From NCBI RefSeq assembly GCF_025548555.1, contig NZ_JAJLPA010000009.1, forward strand, positions 1-64,000: a stretch of DNA of 64,000 nt, given 5' to 3'. Both the position numbers and the translations under genes were made by a program. The notes beneath the pieces are model-generated. The model worked only from the letters and a program-made list of their open reading frames with translations, did no database searches and had not been told where the DNA came from. The DNA is from Sphingomonas sp. A2-49 (GTDB taxonomy: Bacteria; Pseudomonadota; Alphaproteobacteria; Sphingomonadales; Sphingomonadaceae). Below, piece by piece: positions 41,111 through 49,700 of this stretch. Position 1 is the first letter of the stretch; the number at the start of each line of letters is the position of its first letter.

Positions 41111-42511
41111 GTGGACGGTTACTCCCTCTCCACGCGCGCTGCGGCAGCGGAGGCGCGCTATGTCGCGTCGCGCGAAAACAAGGCCGTGGAGGGGGAGTAT
41201 CGTCCCGGACCATATGTCCTGCCGGTCTCGGGCGGGACGCTGTCGGCCGAAGCCGGCAGCAACCTCAATTTCTGGCAGCTTGGCTATGACCTTCACCGCT
41301 CAGGCGGGTCGGCAATCGTGCAAGCCTGCGTTTCCGCTTACGCCCAGACCTCGGCCATGTGCCTTGGCTCGCATTGGCGTTCCCGATCGGACGGCGGCAG
41401 AGACCGGGTCATCAACTCGGCACTGTCCCGTATCCTCTTGCGACCCAACGCCTACCAGTCGCCGTCCGACTTTCTCCTCAACCTGACCTCGCTGCTCTAC
41501 CGTCGTGGCAACGCCTACGCCCTGGCGATCCGGAACTCGCGCTTCGAGATCGTCGAGCTGCACCTGATGTGGGGGCAGTGTGCTCCGCTCGTGTCGGCGA
41601 GCGGCGAGGTCTTCTATGCGCTGGCCGGCAACGAGGTCGTCGAGCGGCAGGTGAGCGGCGCGCTTGTTGGCGTGCCCGCGCGCGACGTTCTGCACGTCCA
41701 CCTCGAGACGCCGCGGCATCCGCTGATCGGCGAGACGCCGCTGACCGCCGCCATGATGGACCTTGCCATGTCCAATGCGATGGCTCGGCAGGCGATCGCC
41801 TTCTTCGACCGGCAGGCGCGGCCCTCGGGCACGCTGAACACGGGCGCGAACCTCACCGGCGAGCAGGTCGCCGAGCTCCGCGCGCGCTGGGACGAGCAAT
41901 CGCGCGGCCTCAACGCCGGCGGCACGCCGATCCTGACGAACGGTCTGAAGTGGGAGCCGATGTCGATACCGGCGAAGGACACCGCCTTCGCCGAGATCAT
42001 GAAGATGAGCGAGCAGAACGTCGCGCTCGCCTATCGCACGCCGCTTCAGGTGCTGGGCATCGGCGAGCAAAAGTTCTCGACGACCGAACTCATGATGACG
42101 TCGTGGCTCGCGAGCGGTCTTGGTTTCTGCCTCAACCACATCGAGCAGGGCTTCGATCGGCTGTTCGGCCTGGCCGGCGGCCTGACCGAATACACCGAAT
42201 TCGACACGTCCGTCCTGCTGCGCAGCGATTTCAAGTCGCGCGTGGAGGCGTGGGCGGCGGGCGTCAAGGGCAGCATCTTCGGCTCGAACGAGGCGCGCCG
42301 CGACTTCGAGTTCGGCGATCGCGAGGGCGGCGACGAGCCGCGCGTCCAGCAGCAGGATGTCCCGCTCAGCTGGAAGCCTGACGCTCCGGCGCCCCCCGCC
42401 CCGGAGCCGGTCATCGCCCCTCAGCCGACGGAGGCCGAACAGAATGCCGGACGCGAATACGTTGCCGCCAGGACCCGCGCAGTTTCCGATGAGCTGTTCC
42501 ATGGAGCCTGA
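41111..42511 (+). CDS. Phage portal protein (HK97 family)
   Basis: A 466-residue portal that forms the DNA-entry ring. Family features include QACVSAYAQTSAMC, LLYRRGNAYALAIRNSRFEI, the tunnel region FFDRQARPSGTLNTGANLTG, and FSTTELMMTSWLASGLGFCL with a helical crown to the C-terminus. Pro-rich tail after residue 425. Start GTG 41111. Here the portal comes after the capsid gene rather than between terminase and protease. Its last 68 nt overlap the collagen-like gene. Confidence 0.92.
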   Translation: MDGYSLSTRAAAAEARYVASRENKAVEGEYRPGPYVLPVSGGTLSAEAGSNLNFWQLGYDLHRSGGSAIVQACVSAYAQTSAMCLGSHWRSRSDGGRDRVINSALSRILLRPNAYQSPSDFLLNLTSLLYRRGNAYALAIRNSRFEIVELHLMWGQCAPLVSASGEVFYALAGNEVVERQVSGALVGVPARDVLHVHLETPRHPLIGETPLTAAMMDLAMSNAMARQAIAFFDRQARPSGTLNTGANLTGEQVAELRARWDEQSRGLNAGGTPILTNGLKWEPMSIPAKDTAFAEIMKMSEQNVALAYRTPLQVLGIGEQKFSTTELMMTSWLASGLGFCLNHIEQGFDRLFGLAGGLTEYTEFDTSVLLRSDFKSRVEAWAAGVKGSIFGSNEARRDFEFGDREGGDEPRVQQQDVPLSWKPDAPAPPAPEPVIAPQPTEAEQNAGREYVAARTRAVSDELFHGA

Positions 42512-43409
42512 ACTGCGTGCGCTCATCGATGGTGGCCGCGATGCTATCCGCCGCGTCATCGCCGACCTTCGCGAAAAGGCGGACAGCGCCGAACAGTTGC
42601 GGGCTGCCGAGCATCGCGCGTTCATGGCGGAGCAGCGCGAGGCGTTCGCGCTAATGGTGCGGGCCATCGACGATCGGCTGGCAAGCCTGCGCGACGGCAT
42701 TGACGGTAAGGACGGCCTGCCGGGGCGTGATGGCGCCGATGGTGCACCGGGCGCGGATGGCAAAGACGGCGTTGACGGCGCGGCCGGCCGCGAAGGCGAG
42801 CCGGGGCGTGATGGATTGGACGGCAAGGACGGCGCACCGGGCAAGGACGGTCTGGACGGCACGGCAGGCCGCGACGGTGTTGATGGCAAGGACGGCGCGG
42901 CCGGCGAGCCGGGGCGTGATGGATTGGACGGCAAGGACGGCGCGCCGGGCAAGGACGGTCTGGACGGCACGGCAGGCCGCGACGGTGTTGATGGCAGGGA
43001 CGGTGCGGTCGGCGAACGAGGCCCGCCCGGCGAGCGTGGCGCCGACGGCCGCGACGGCGTCGACGGCAAGGATGCCTATGCCGGCGAAGCGCGAGGCTTG
43101 TTCGATCCGACGGCAGACTATCGCGCGATGGACGTCGTCAGCTTCAACGGTTCGGAGTGGCGGGCGAAGGTGGACAGCCCCGGCGCGATCCCCGGCGAAG
43201 GCTGGATGCTATCTGCCTGCCGCGGAAAGCGTGGCGACCGTGGCGAACGCGGCGAGCGGGGATCGGCAGGCAAGGACGGCGCGACCGCAGCGACAGTGAT
43301 CGCGGCCTATGCCGACCCGAGAGCGCTGCAGCTGGTGCTGACCAAGGATGACGGCACCGAAATCAAGGCCGATCTCTACGACCTCGCGACCACGATCCGC
43401 GACGCATGA
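42444..43409 (+). CDS. Collagen-like repeat protein
   Basis: A 321-residue protein. Residues 20-75 form a coiled coil (ELRALIDGGRDAIRRVIADL). Residues 80-205 are about 40 continuous Gly-X-Y triplets such as G-K-D-G-A-P-G-K-D, predicted to form a collagen triple helix. A small beta domain follows (YRAMDVVSFNGSEWRAKVDS, resembling a carbohydrate-binding module), then another short GXY stretch and a C-terminal domain. ATG 42444 is chosen for the GGAGG site 8 nt upstream. It is probably a trimeric fibre on the head or neck. It sits between portal and connector genes, an odd place for a tail fibre. Confidence 0.85.
   Translation: MPDANTLPPGPAQFPMSCSMEPELRALIDGGRDAIRRVIADLREKADSAEQLRAAEHRAFMAEQREAFALMVRAIDDRLASLRDGIDGKDGLPGRDGADGAPGADGKDGVDGAAGREGEPGRDGLDGKDGAPGKDGLDGTAGRDGVDGKDGAAGEPGRDGLDGKDGAPGKDGLDGTAGRDGVDGRDGAVGERGPPGERGADGRDGVDGKDAYAGEARGLFDPTADYRAMDVVSFNGSEWRAKVDSPGAIPGEGWMLSACRGKRGDRGERGERGSAGKDGATAATVIAAYADPRALQLVLTKDDGTEIKADLYDLATTIRDA
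42795..43010 (+). repeat. 108-bp tandem duplication in the collagen-like gene
   Basis: Positions 42795-42902 and 42903-43010 are near-identical 108-bp units encoding 36 residues each (starting G-E-P-G-R-D-G-L-D-G-K-D). The few differences include GCACCG/GCGCCG and AAG/AGG. The unit length is a multiple of nine, so copy-number change would keep both frame and GXY phase. Confidence 0.85.
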
Positions 43410-43478
43410 TCTGCCATGTTCGGAGCCGGGCTTCACCAAGTGGCAAGTCCCGAGACCATTCGCTGACGAGGTGCGCCG

Positions 43479-43799
43479 ATGACCGATGAGCCCGTCACGC
43501 TTGCCGAGGTGAAGACGCACCTTCGGCTTGAACTGACCGAAACCGCCGACGACGATCACCTCGGCATCCTGATCTTGGCCGCGCGCCGCGCCATCGAGAA
43601 GCGGACCGGCCGCATTGTTGTCGGTGACGCTGCGGCTGTCGGTGGGGACGATGTCAGGCTCGTCTCGGTGTCGATCCTCATGCTCGTCGCGGCTTGGTAC
43701 AGCAATCGGGAGGCGGTCGTGACCAGCAACGCCGCACCGAACGAGATGCCACTCGCGGTCGAGTGGCTGATCGCTCCCCTTCGCCGGCTGATCTGCTGA
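43479..43799 (+). CDS. Head-tail connector protein (gp6-like)
   Basis: A 106-residue helical protein with the pattern V-T-L-A-E-V-K-T-H-L-R-L ... D-D-D-H-L-G-I-L-I-L-A-A-R-R-A-I-E, typical for the phage QLRG/gp6 head-tail connectors that ring the portal. It opens a run of coupled connector genes; the stop shares an A with the next ATG. Confidence 0.88.
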   Translation: MTDEPVTLAEVKTHLRLELTETADDDHLGILILAARRAIEKRTGRIVVGDAAAVGGDDVRLVSVSILMLVAAWYSNREAVVTSNAAPNEMPLAVEWLIAPLRRLIC

Positions 43800-44146
43800 T
43801 GGGCCTTCCTGCCGGCTCTCTGGACCGCCGGGTCCGGATCGAGCGGCCAGTCTCGGATGACGCCATCGACGGGGCGGGTTCGGGCGCATGGGCGCCGGTG
43901 GCAATTGTGTGGGCAAGCGTCGTGGACGCGTTACCCAGCCGCGGCGAGCGACTGGCGGACGGCCTCAATGTCGCCGCGCGACCCGCCCGCGTCCGGATGC
44001 GCTACCGCGACGACGTGACCGCCGCCATGCGCTTCGTGCTCGGTGATCGGATCATGCAGATCGTCGCTGGCCCGGCTGAGATCGGCCGGCGCGAAGCCGT
44101 CGAGTTCATGGTCGAAGATTACTCGTCCGCAGGCAACGCGGCCTGA
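43799..44146 (+). CDS. Head-closure / head-tail adaptor protein (SPP1 gp16-like)
   Basis: A 115-residue beta-rich protein: SLDRRVRIERP at the N-terminus, WASVVDALPSRGERL and VRMRYRDDVTAAMRFVLGDR in the middle, as in the phage head-tail joining family. Start ATG 43799 in a TGATG junction with the preceding connector gene. It closes the portal channel after packaging. Confidence 0.88.
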   Translation: MGLPAGSLDRRVRIERPVSDDAIDGAGSGAWAPVAIVWASVVDALPSRGERLADGLNVAARPARVRMRYRDDVTAAMRFVLGDRIMQIVAGPAEIGRREAVEFMVEDYSSAGNAA

Positions 44147-44688
44147 TGGCGGGCGGGGTGCGCGGCCGGGCCGAGGTCAGCCGTTACCTTGCCGCCCTGC
44201 CGGAACAGCTGACAAAGGTCCTGCGCGGTGCGGGGCGCGCCGGCGGGGCAGTGATCGCCGACGAGGCCCGCGCCGGGTCGCGCAGCGACTATGTCAGCCG
44301 CAACGTAACTGCGCGGACACGAGTCGATGGCGATCAGGTGCGCGTGACCGTGTCGGTGAAGCCGGGCTTCGCGCGATCGATCGCGACCTGGTTAGAATAC
44401 GGCACGGCCGCGCACTTCATCTCGGTCGACGACAGCCTACGTCAGGGCATGACGGCGCGGCGCATCAACCGTGCCGGCAGCGAGGATCTGAAGCGCTCGC
44501 TGGTGATCAACGGCAAGGGCGTGGGCCGCACGGTTCACCATCCCGGCGCTGACAAGTTTCCGTTCCTGCGGCCCGCGCTCGACAAGCGCCACGCCGACGC
44601 GATCGCGACGTCGCAGGCTTACATCACCGCACGGATCAAGGGCGGCGCCGTCGTCCCCGATGCCGCCGACACCGAGGACGACGAATGA
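44146..44688 (+). CDS. HK97 gp10-like tail-completion/neck protein
   Basis: A 180-residue protein with the family patterns RGAGRAGGAVIADEARAGSR, V-K-P-G-F-A-R-S-I-A-T-W-L-E-Y-G-T and P-F-L-R-P-A-L-D. HK97 gp10 homologues stabilise the head-tail interface. TGATG junction upstream, ATGA junction downstream. Confidence 0.85.
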   Translation: MAGGVRGRAEVSRYLAALPEQLTKVLRGAGRAGGAVIADEARAGSRSDYVSRNVTARTRVDGDQVRVTVSVKPGFARSIATWLEYGTAAHFISVDDSLRQGMTARRINRAGSEDLKRSLVINGKGVGRTVHHPGADKFPFLRPALDKRHADAIATSQAYITARIKGGAVVPDAADTEDDE

Positions 44689-45086
44689 GCGGCGTGACGA
44701 TCGTCGGCGCGCTGCTGCGCGCGTCGGAGGCACTGACGGCCGTCGTTCCGGCCGAATCGATCAAGGCCGGGCGGCTGCCCGACGATGTCGCGCTGCCTGC
44801 CATCCTGCTGCGCACCGTGAGTTCGCTCGAATGGCAGGCGCTGACCCGCGGCGCGACGGTGCCGACGACCGACCGCGTCGCGGTCGCCGTTCGCGCCAAG
44901 AGCTATCGCGATCAGCGCGCTGTGATCCGGCTCATCGTCGCCGCCTGCGCCGGTCAGACCGGCAGCATCGCCGGCTTCGAGAGCGTCGCCGTGCTGACCG
45001 CCGGCACCGGGCCCGACGGCATCGGCCCGGGCGACAGCTACGAGCAGACGCAAGATTTCCGCGTGTCCTTCGACGCGCCAGCCTGA
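44685..45086 (+). CDS. Tail terminator / completion protein (DUF3168-like, gp17)
   Basis: A 133-residue protein matching the tail-terminator build: an N-terminal helix ALLRASEALTAVVPAESIKA, P-A-I-L-L-R-T-V-S-S, and a long strand-helix-strand core ending in T-Q-D-F-R-V-S-F. It caps the tail tube at the head side. Overlaps the upstream stop by ATGA. Confidence 0.82.
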   Translation: MSGVTIVGALLRASEALTAVVPAESIKAGRLPDDVALPAILLRTVSSLEWQALTRGATVPTTDRVAVAVRAKSYRDQRAVIRLIVAACAGQTGSIAGFESVAVLTAGTGPDGIGPGDSYEQTQDFRVSFDAPA

Positions 45087-45097
45087 GGAGCCGTACC

Positions 45098-45277
45098 GTG
45101 TCCACGTCCAAGAAGCTCTACGCCGCCCGTGATTTCAAGGACGTCGGCACCGGCCGGTCGTTCGCAGCCGGCGACGAGGTCACCGGCAAGGCCGGCGAGA
45201 TCGCCAATTACGAAGCCGCCGGGCTGCTGACGGACAAGAAGTCCGAGGCCGCGAAGGCCGACGCGCCCGCGGCCTGA
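45098..45277 (+). CDS. Small phage protein (59 aa) before the tail tube gene
   Basis: A 59-residue basic/acidic protein (MSTSKKLYAARDFKDVGTGR) with a short SH3-like stretch F-A-A-G-D-E-V-T-G-K. Start is GTG 45098 behind TGAGGAG. The longer open frame upstream overlaps the terminator gene and is a shadow. Function unknown. Confidence 0.6.
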   Translation: MSTSKKLYAARDFKDVGTGRSFAAGDEVTGKAGEIANYEAAGLLTDKKSEAAKADAPAA

Positions 45278-45345
45278 ACCACCTTTCCTGCCCGCGACAG
45301 GACTGACCCGCCGGCATCGCCGGCACGCTATCTGGAGATTATTCC

Positions 45346-45795
45346 ATGACGTCCATGACTGCGGCGGGTTCCAAACTCGCCATCTCTGCCGCCGCCCCCG
45401 CCACCGCCGACGCTGCCGGCTATGCCGCGCTGGCCTATACCTCGGTCGGACAGGTCGAACAGCTCGGCCCCTTTGGCGCAACCTTCGAGGTCGTGAACTT
45501 CCAGCCGCTCGACGGGCCGCTGCAGAAGTACAAGGGGCCGAGCAACTCGGGTGCGCTCTCGCCATCGCTGGCGCATGACGACGCCGACGCCGGGCAGACG
45601 CTGCTGCGCACCGCGGCGGACGACAAGACGAGCAAGCTCTACAGCTTCCGCGTCACCCTGCCGAATGGAACGCTCCGGTACTTCGGTGGCCGTGTGTTCG
45701 GCTATCCCGAGACGGTTGGTGCAGCCAACTCGATGGTCATGGCCAATCCGTCGATCGAGATCAGCACCGACGTGATCAAGGTCGCCGCGGTCTAA
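45346..45795 (+). CDS. Major tail tube protein
   Basis: A 149-residue tube subunit: FEVVNFQPLDGPLQKYKGPS followed by SLAHDDADAGQTLLRTAADD, YSFRVTLPNGTLRYFGGRVF, and an end pattern S-I-E-I-S-T-D. This is the compact tail-tube fold seen in alphaproteobacterial siphophages. Stands alone with its own ribosome site between the connector genes and the chaperone genes, which fits high expression. Confidence 0.85.
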   Translation: MTSMTAAGSKLAISAAAPATADAAGYAALAYTSVGQVEQLGPFGATFEVVNFQPLDGPLQKYKGPSNSGALSPSLAHDDADAGQTLLRTAADDKTSKLYSFRVTLPNGTLRYFGGRVFGYPETVGAANSMVMANPSIEISTDVIKVAAV

Positions 45796-45903
45796 CCCTT
45801 TCCAGTTCCGGCGCCCGCGACGCCGTCCCTTTCGTACCGGCTCGCCCCGCTATCGCGGGTGGCGGGACGGGTCGGTGCGACCATCCCCCGCGAGGATATA
45901 CCC

Positions 45904-46329
45904 ATGAAGATCAAGACGCTCGCCGTCGCTGCCACCGCCTTCCTGCACCTGAAGGGGCCGGACGGCACGTTCCTCTATGAGGCAGACAAATCGCCGGTCG
46001 GTATCGATCTGTTCGGCCCTGGCTCGGGCGAATTCGCGAAGATCGAGGAGCGCCAGTCGGCGCGCACGATCAAGCGCATGCAGGACAACGACAATAAGGT
46101 CGCCCACGTCCCCGTCGAGCAGCGCCGCGCGGAATCGGCCGAGGACCTCGCCGACCTGACTGCCGACTTCCGCAACATCGACCATGACAGTACCGACGGC
46201 ACGCCGCTGGTGGGCCGCGCGCTGCACATCGCTGTCTATTCCGACCCCGCCCTCGGCTGGATCAAGGAGCAGGTGGTGAAGTTCGTGGGTGACTGGGGAA
46301 AGTTCACCGGCAGCTCGGCGACGAGCTGA
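45904..46329 (+). CDS. Tail assembly chaperone, zero-frame product (gpG-like)
   Basis: A 141-residue protein ending D-W-G-K-F-T-G-S-S-A-T-S. It precedes the tape-measure gene, the place of lambda G. Its last codons contain the slippery heptamer G GGA AAG (46296-46302) in the correct phase, allowing part of the ribosomes to enter the T frame. ATG 45904 follows a GAGGATA ribosome site; the frame upstream is not conserved. Confidence 0.82.
   Translation: MKIKTLAVAATAFLHLKGPDGTFLYEADKSPVGIDLFGPGSGEFAKIEERQSARTIKRMQDNDNKVAHVPVEQRRAESAEDLADLTADFRNIDHDSTDGTPLVGRALHIAVYSDPALGWIKEQVVKFVGDWGKFTGSSATS
46296..46302 (+). other. Programmed -1 ribosomal frameshift site G GGA AAG
   Basis: Read in the gpG frame, TGG GGA AAG TTC gives the heptamer G GGA AAG at 46296-46302, identical to the lambda G-T slippery sequence. 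After slipping back one base, the -1 frame is open from 46302 through the T ORF to 46760 without a stop. The zero frame stops 27 nt later at 46327-46329. Confidence 0.85.
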
Positions 46330-46760
46330 AGCTCTACGTCCGGCAGATGGCATGGCTCAACGGCGTGCCGAAGCCGGATCCAGACAGTGCCCGCGGCAAG
46401 AGCCAGGCCGCCCAACCGACGATGACCCGGCTGGAGGATGCCAAGCGGCGGAAGATCACGCCGCCCATGCCGCCGAACCCGGCGCCCCATATTGTCGACC
46501 GGCTGGTCGAGATGGGGATCACCGAGGCGGCGGGCATGGGCGCGGTGGCGCTCAGCTGGCGCGAGATCGTCGCCTGGCAGGAAGGAACATGGGTCAGGCT
46601 CGCGCCATGGGAAGCGCGCCTGATCCGCGACCTGTCCAAGGCGTATCTCGCCGAAAGCCGCATCGCCGACAGCGAGAACTGCCCCGCGCCGTGGCATTCC
46701 GGCCCGACGCGGCAGGCAATTGAAACCGAACAAGCCCGCCTCGAGGCGGTGCTTGGCTGA
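46302..46760 (+). CDS. Tail assembly chaperone T-region, made as gpG-T frameshift fusion
   Basis: The -1 frame reads VHRQLGDELKLYVRQMAWLN, then GVPKPDP and the conserved segment M-G-I-T-E-A-A-G-M-G-A-V-A-L-S-W-R-E-I-V-A-W. Fused with gpG it gives a 285-residue product (133 + 152). The first ATG in this frame (46347) lacks a ribosome site, which supports expression by frameshifting rather than independent initiation. Such fusions bind the tape measure protein during tail assembly. Confidence 0.82.
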   Translation, partial: VHRQLGDELKLYVRQMAWLNGVPKPDPDSARGKSQAAQPTMTRLEDAKRRKITPPMPPNPAPHIVDRLVEMGITEAAGMGAVALSWREIVAWQEGTWVRLAPWEARLIRDLSKAYLAESRIADSENCPAPWHSGPTRQAIETEQARLEAVLG

Positions 46761-46781
46761 CAGAGAAGGGAGGGTTCGAGC

Positions 46782-49700
46782 ATGGATACGGGCTCTCCCG
46801 ATCTCGGCGTCGATTTCGTCATCAACTTCGGCGACAGCTTCGGCGGCCTGAAGTCGCTCGACGATCTGATCGGCACGACCAGCGCGAACGCGGTGCGCGA
46901 GTTCCAGCGCATCCAGGCATCGGTGTCCGACGGCCTCAACCTCAGCGAGGCGTCGGCGCAGTTCAAGGCGCTCGGCAATACCGCCACGCGCGAGCTGCGC
47001 TCGGTCGCGCAGGAAGCCGCGCGCGCCGAACGCACCGGCGAAGCGCTGGTCCGCCAGCTGGAGCGCCAGAACGCCACCTACGGCAAGAGCCGCGACGAGA
47101 TCCGCGCGATGCGCGTCGAGGAGGCGGCGCTGGCCGCCGAGCGGACCCGCAACACCGATCTCGCCATGCGGCTGCGCACAGAGCAAGAGCTGCTCGTCGC
47201 CGCGGAGATGAAGACGGCTGCGGCCGCCGCGGCCGAAGCCCAGGCGATGCGGGACGCCGCGCACGCGCACGAGCTGTTCGAGGCGCGGGTGCGCGCCGGC
47301 GTCGTCGCGATGAAGGAAGAGGAGGCGGCGCTGAAGTCCGCCGCCCTGGAGATCCGCGCGCGCGAGCTGCGCGAGGCCGCCCACGCGCACGACCTGTTCG
47401 AATCCCGCGTGCGTGCCGGCGTCGAGGCGATGCGCGAGGAGGATGCCATCCTGAAGGCCGCCTCGCTCGCCGCGCACGAACAGCAGCTGCGTTCGGCCGC
47501 CTTCGCGCACGACCAGTTCGAGGCGGCGGCTCGCCGCGGCATCGTCGCGCTGCGCGAGCAGGAGGCCGCCGCGGCGCGCGATGCCGCGACGCTTGCCGAC
47601 CTCAAGGCGATGCTCGATCCGGCCGCCACCGCGCAGAACCGGCTCAACCAAGAGCTCGTCGAGGCGCGCCGGGTGATGACGGCCGCGGGCCTGTCCGCCG
47701 AGGATATGGCGCGGGCGGAAGGCCTGCTGATCGACCGCGCCAACGTTGCGGCACAGACGCACACGACCATGGCAGGCGCGGCGCGCAAAAGCGGTTTCGC
47801 CCTCCAGACTATCGCGTTGCAGCTGCCCGACATCACGCAGGGGCTGCTGACCGGTCAGAAGCCGATGACGGTGTTCATCCAGCAGGGTTTCCAGATCGTC
47901 CAGGTCGCGCAGATGGCCGAGGGTGGCCTCCGCGGGTTCGGCAAGGAAGTGGCGGGCCTCGCGCTCCGTTTCGCGCCGCTGCTCGTCGGCCTGGCCGCGG
48001 CCGGCGCCGGCTTCGCGCTGTTCGCCCGCTGGGTCAACGAAGGCGTCAAGAGCGACCAGCTCACCCGCAACCTCGGCGACATCACCGGCGGGGCCGATGC
48101 GACCAAGCAGGAGCTGTTCAAGCTGAAGGACGCGACCGTCGAATGGGGCGACGTCTCGAAGGCGCTGTTCGAGGAGGTCGGCAAGGACGTCGCATCGCAG
48201 TTCGTCAGCGACATGAAGGGCATGGGCAAGGACGTGAAGCAGGTGCTCGACGACCTGACGTCCTACGGCCGCGCGGCGCTCGCCGGGCTCTATGCCGGCG
48301 TCGCGGGTACCAAGGCGTACCTCGGCGCGATCAGCAGCCGGGAGGGCCTGCAGAAGCTCCTGACCGGCGATCCGACGCTCCTCGACCGCACCTATGGCGA
48401 GGCGTACCGGAAGGCCGACACCTATCTCGGCAAGCTCGGTCAGCGCGTGAAGAAGGGCGCGATCGAGAATGCGCGCGAGCGCAACGCCAGGACGATCGGG
48501 TTCAACAACGAGCCCAAGCCCAAGGTGGACCGCCATGCCGAATCGCTGGCGCGCGACGCCGAGGCGGTCGAGGCGCAGATCCGCAACCTCTACAAGCTCG
48601 CCGACGCCTATGGCGTGTCGGGCGCTGCGGCGCTGATCGCCGAGGCGCGGGTGAAGGCCGAGAGCACCGCAATCAAGAAGCAGGCGGATATCGAGGTCGC
48701 GGTTGCGCGCGAGATCCGCCTCGCGGTCGCCGAGCGGGTAAAGACGGCCGCGCAGTCGACCGCCGGCATGATCGACCAGGCGGCGATGCAGGAGCAGGTC
48801 AACGCGGCAGTCGCGGCCGGCAACGTGCCCGCCGCGCTCGCCAACGATTTCTTGCAGGCGCGGCTTGCCGATCTGCCGCTGCTCGCCGCCATCGAGGCGG
48901 CCAAGCAGAGCAAGGACGCCAAGGGGTTCGCCGAGGCGACCGCGCAGCTCGACAAGCAGCGCGCCGCCCGCGACCGTCTGACCGACGCCGAGCGCGAAGC
49001 CCAGCGGCAGGCCGAGCTCGCGTCGGGACGCGACCAGCTCGACTATCTGCGCGAGGAGCTGCGGCTCGTTGGCGCGACCGACATGGAGCGGATCCGCGCG
49101 CTGGCGACGATCCGCGCGACGCAGGAAGCGCAGGCAAAGGGTCGGACCGGCACGGCGGGCAAGGAATGGATCGACCAGCAGGTCGAGATCGCCGTCGCTC
49201 AGCAGAAGCTTGTCGAGGCGAACGACGCGTTCAACGCCTCGCTGTCGCGCACCTCGGAACTCTTCGACACGATCGACCAGACCGCGCAGCGGGCCGCGCA
49301 GGGCATGGCCGACGCCTTTGGCCACGTCGGTTCGACGATCGGCGACGTGCTGACCATCATGACGGGGTATTACGCCGACCAGGCAGCATTGCAGCGATCG
49401 CACGACGAGGCGATCCGCAAGGCAAACGGCAACCAGAAGGCGATCGCGCACGAGAACCAGGTGTTCGCGATCCAGTCGGCCTCGACGCAGATCGACGCCT
49501 TCGGAAGCATGGCCTCCGCGGCGAAGGGGTTCTTCAAGGAAGGCAGCAAGGGCTACAAGGCGATGGCGGCGGCCGAGAAGGTCTATCGCGTCGCGCAGCT
49601 CGCCATGTCGATCCAGGCGATGGTGCAGAACGCGGCCGAGACGTTCGGCTTCGTCGCCGGCAGCGCCGCGCGCGCGACCGCGGCCGGCGCCGAAGGTGTC

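Noticed and set aside
42795..43010. Regular repeats that could be taken for a CRISPR array
   Set aside because: They are two tandem 108-bp units with no spacers, fully inside an ORF and coding for Gly-X-Y triplets.
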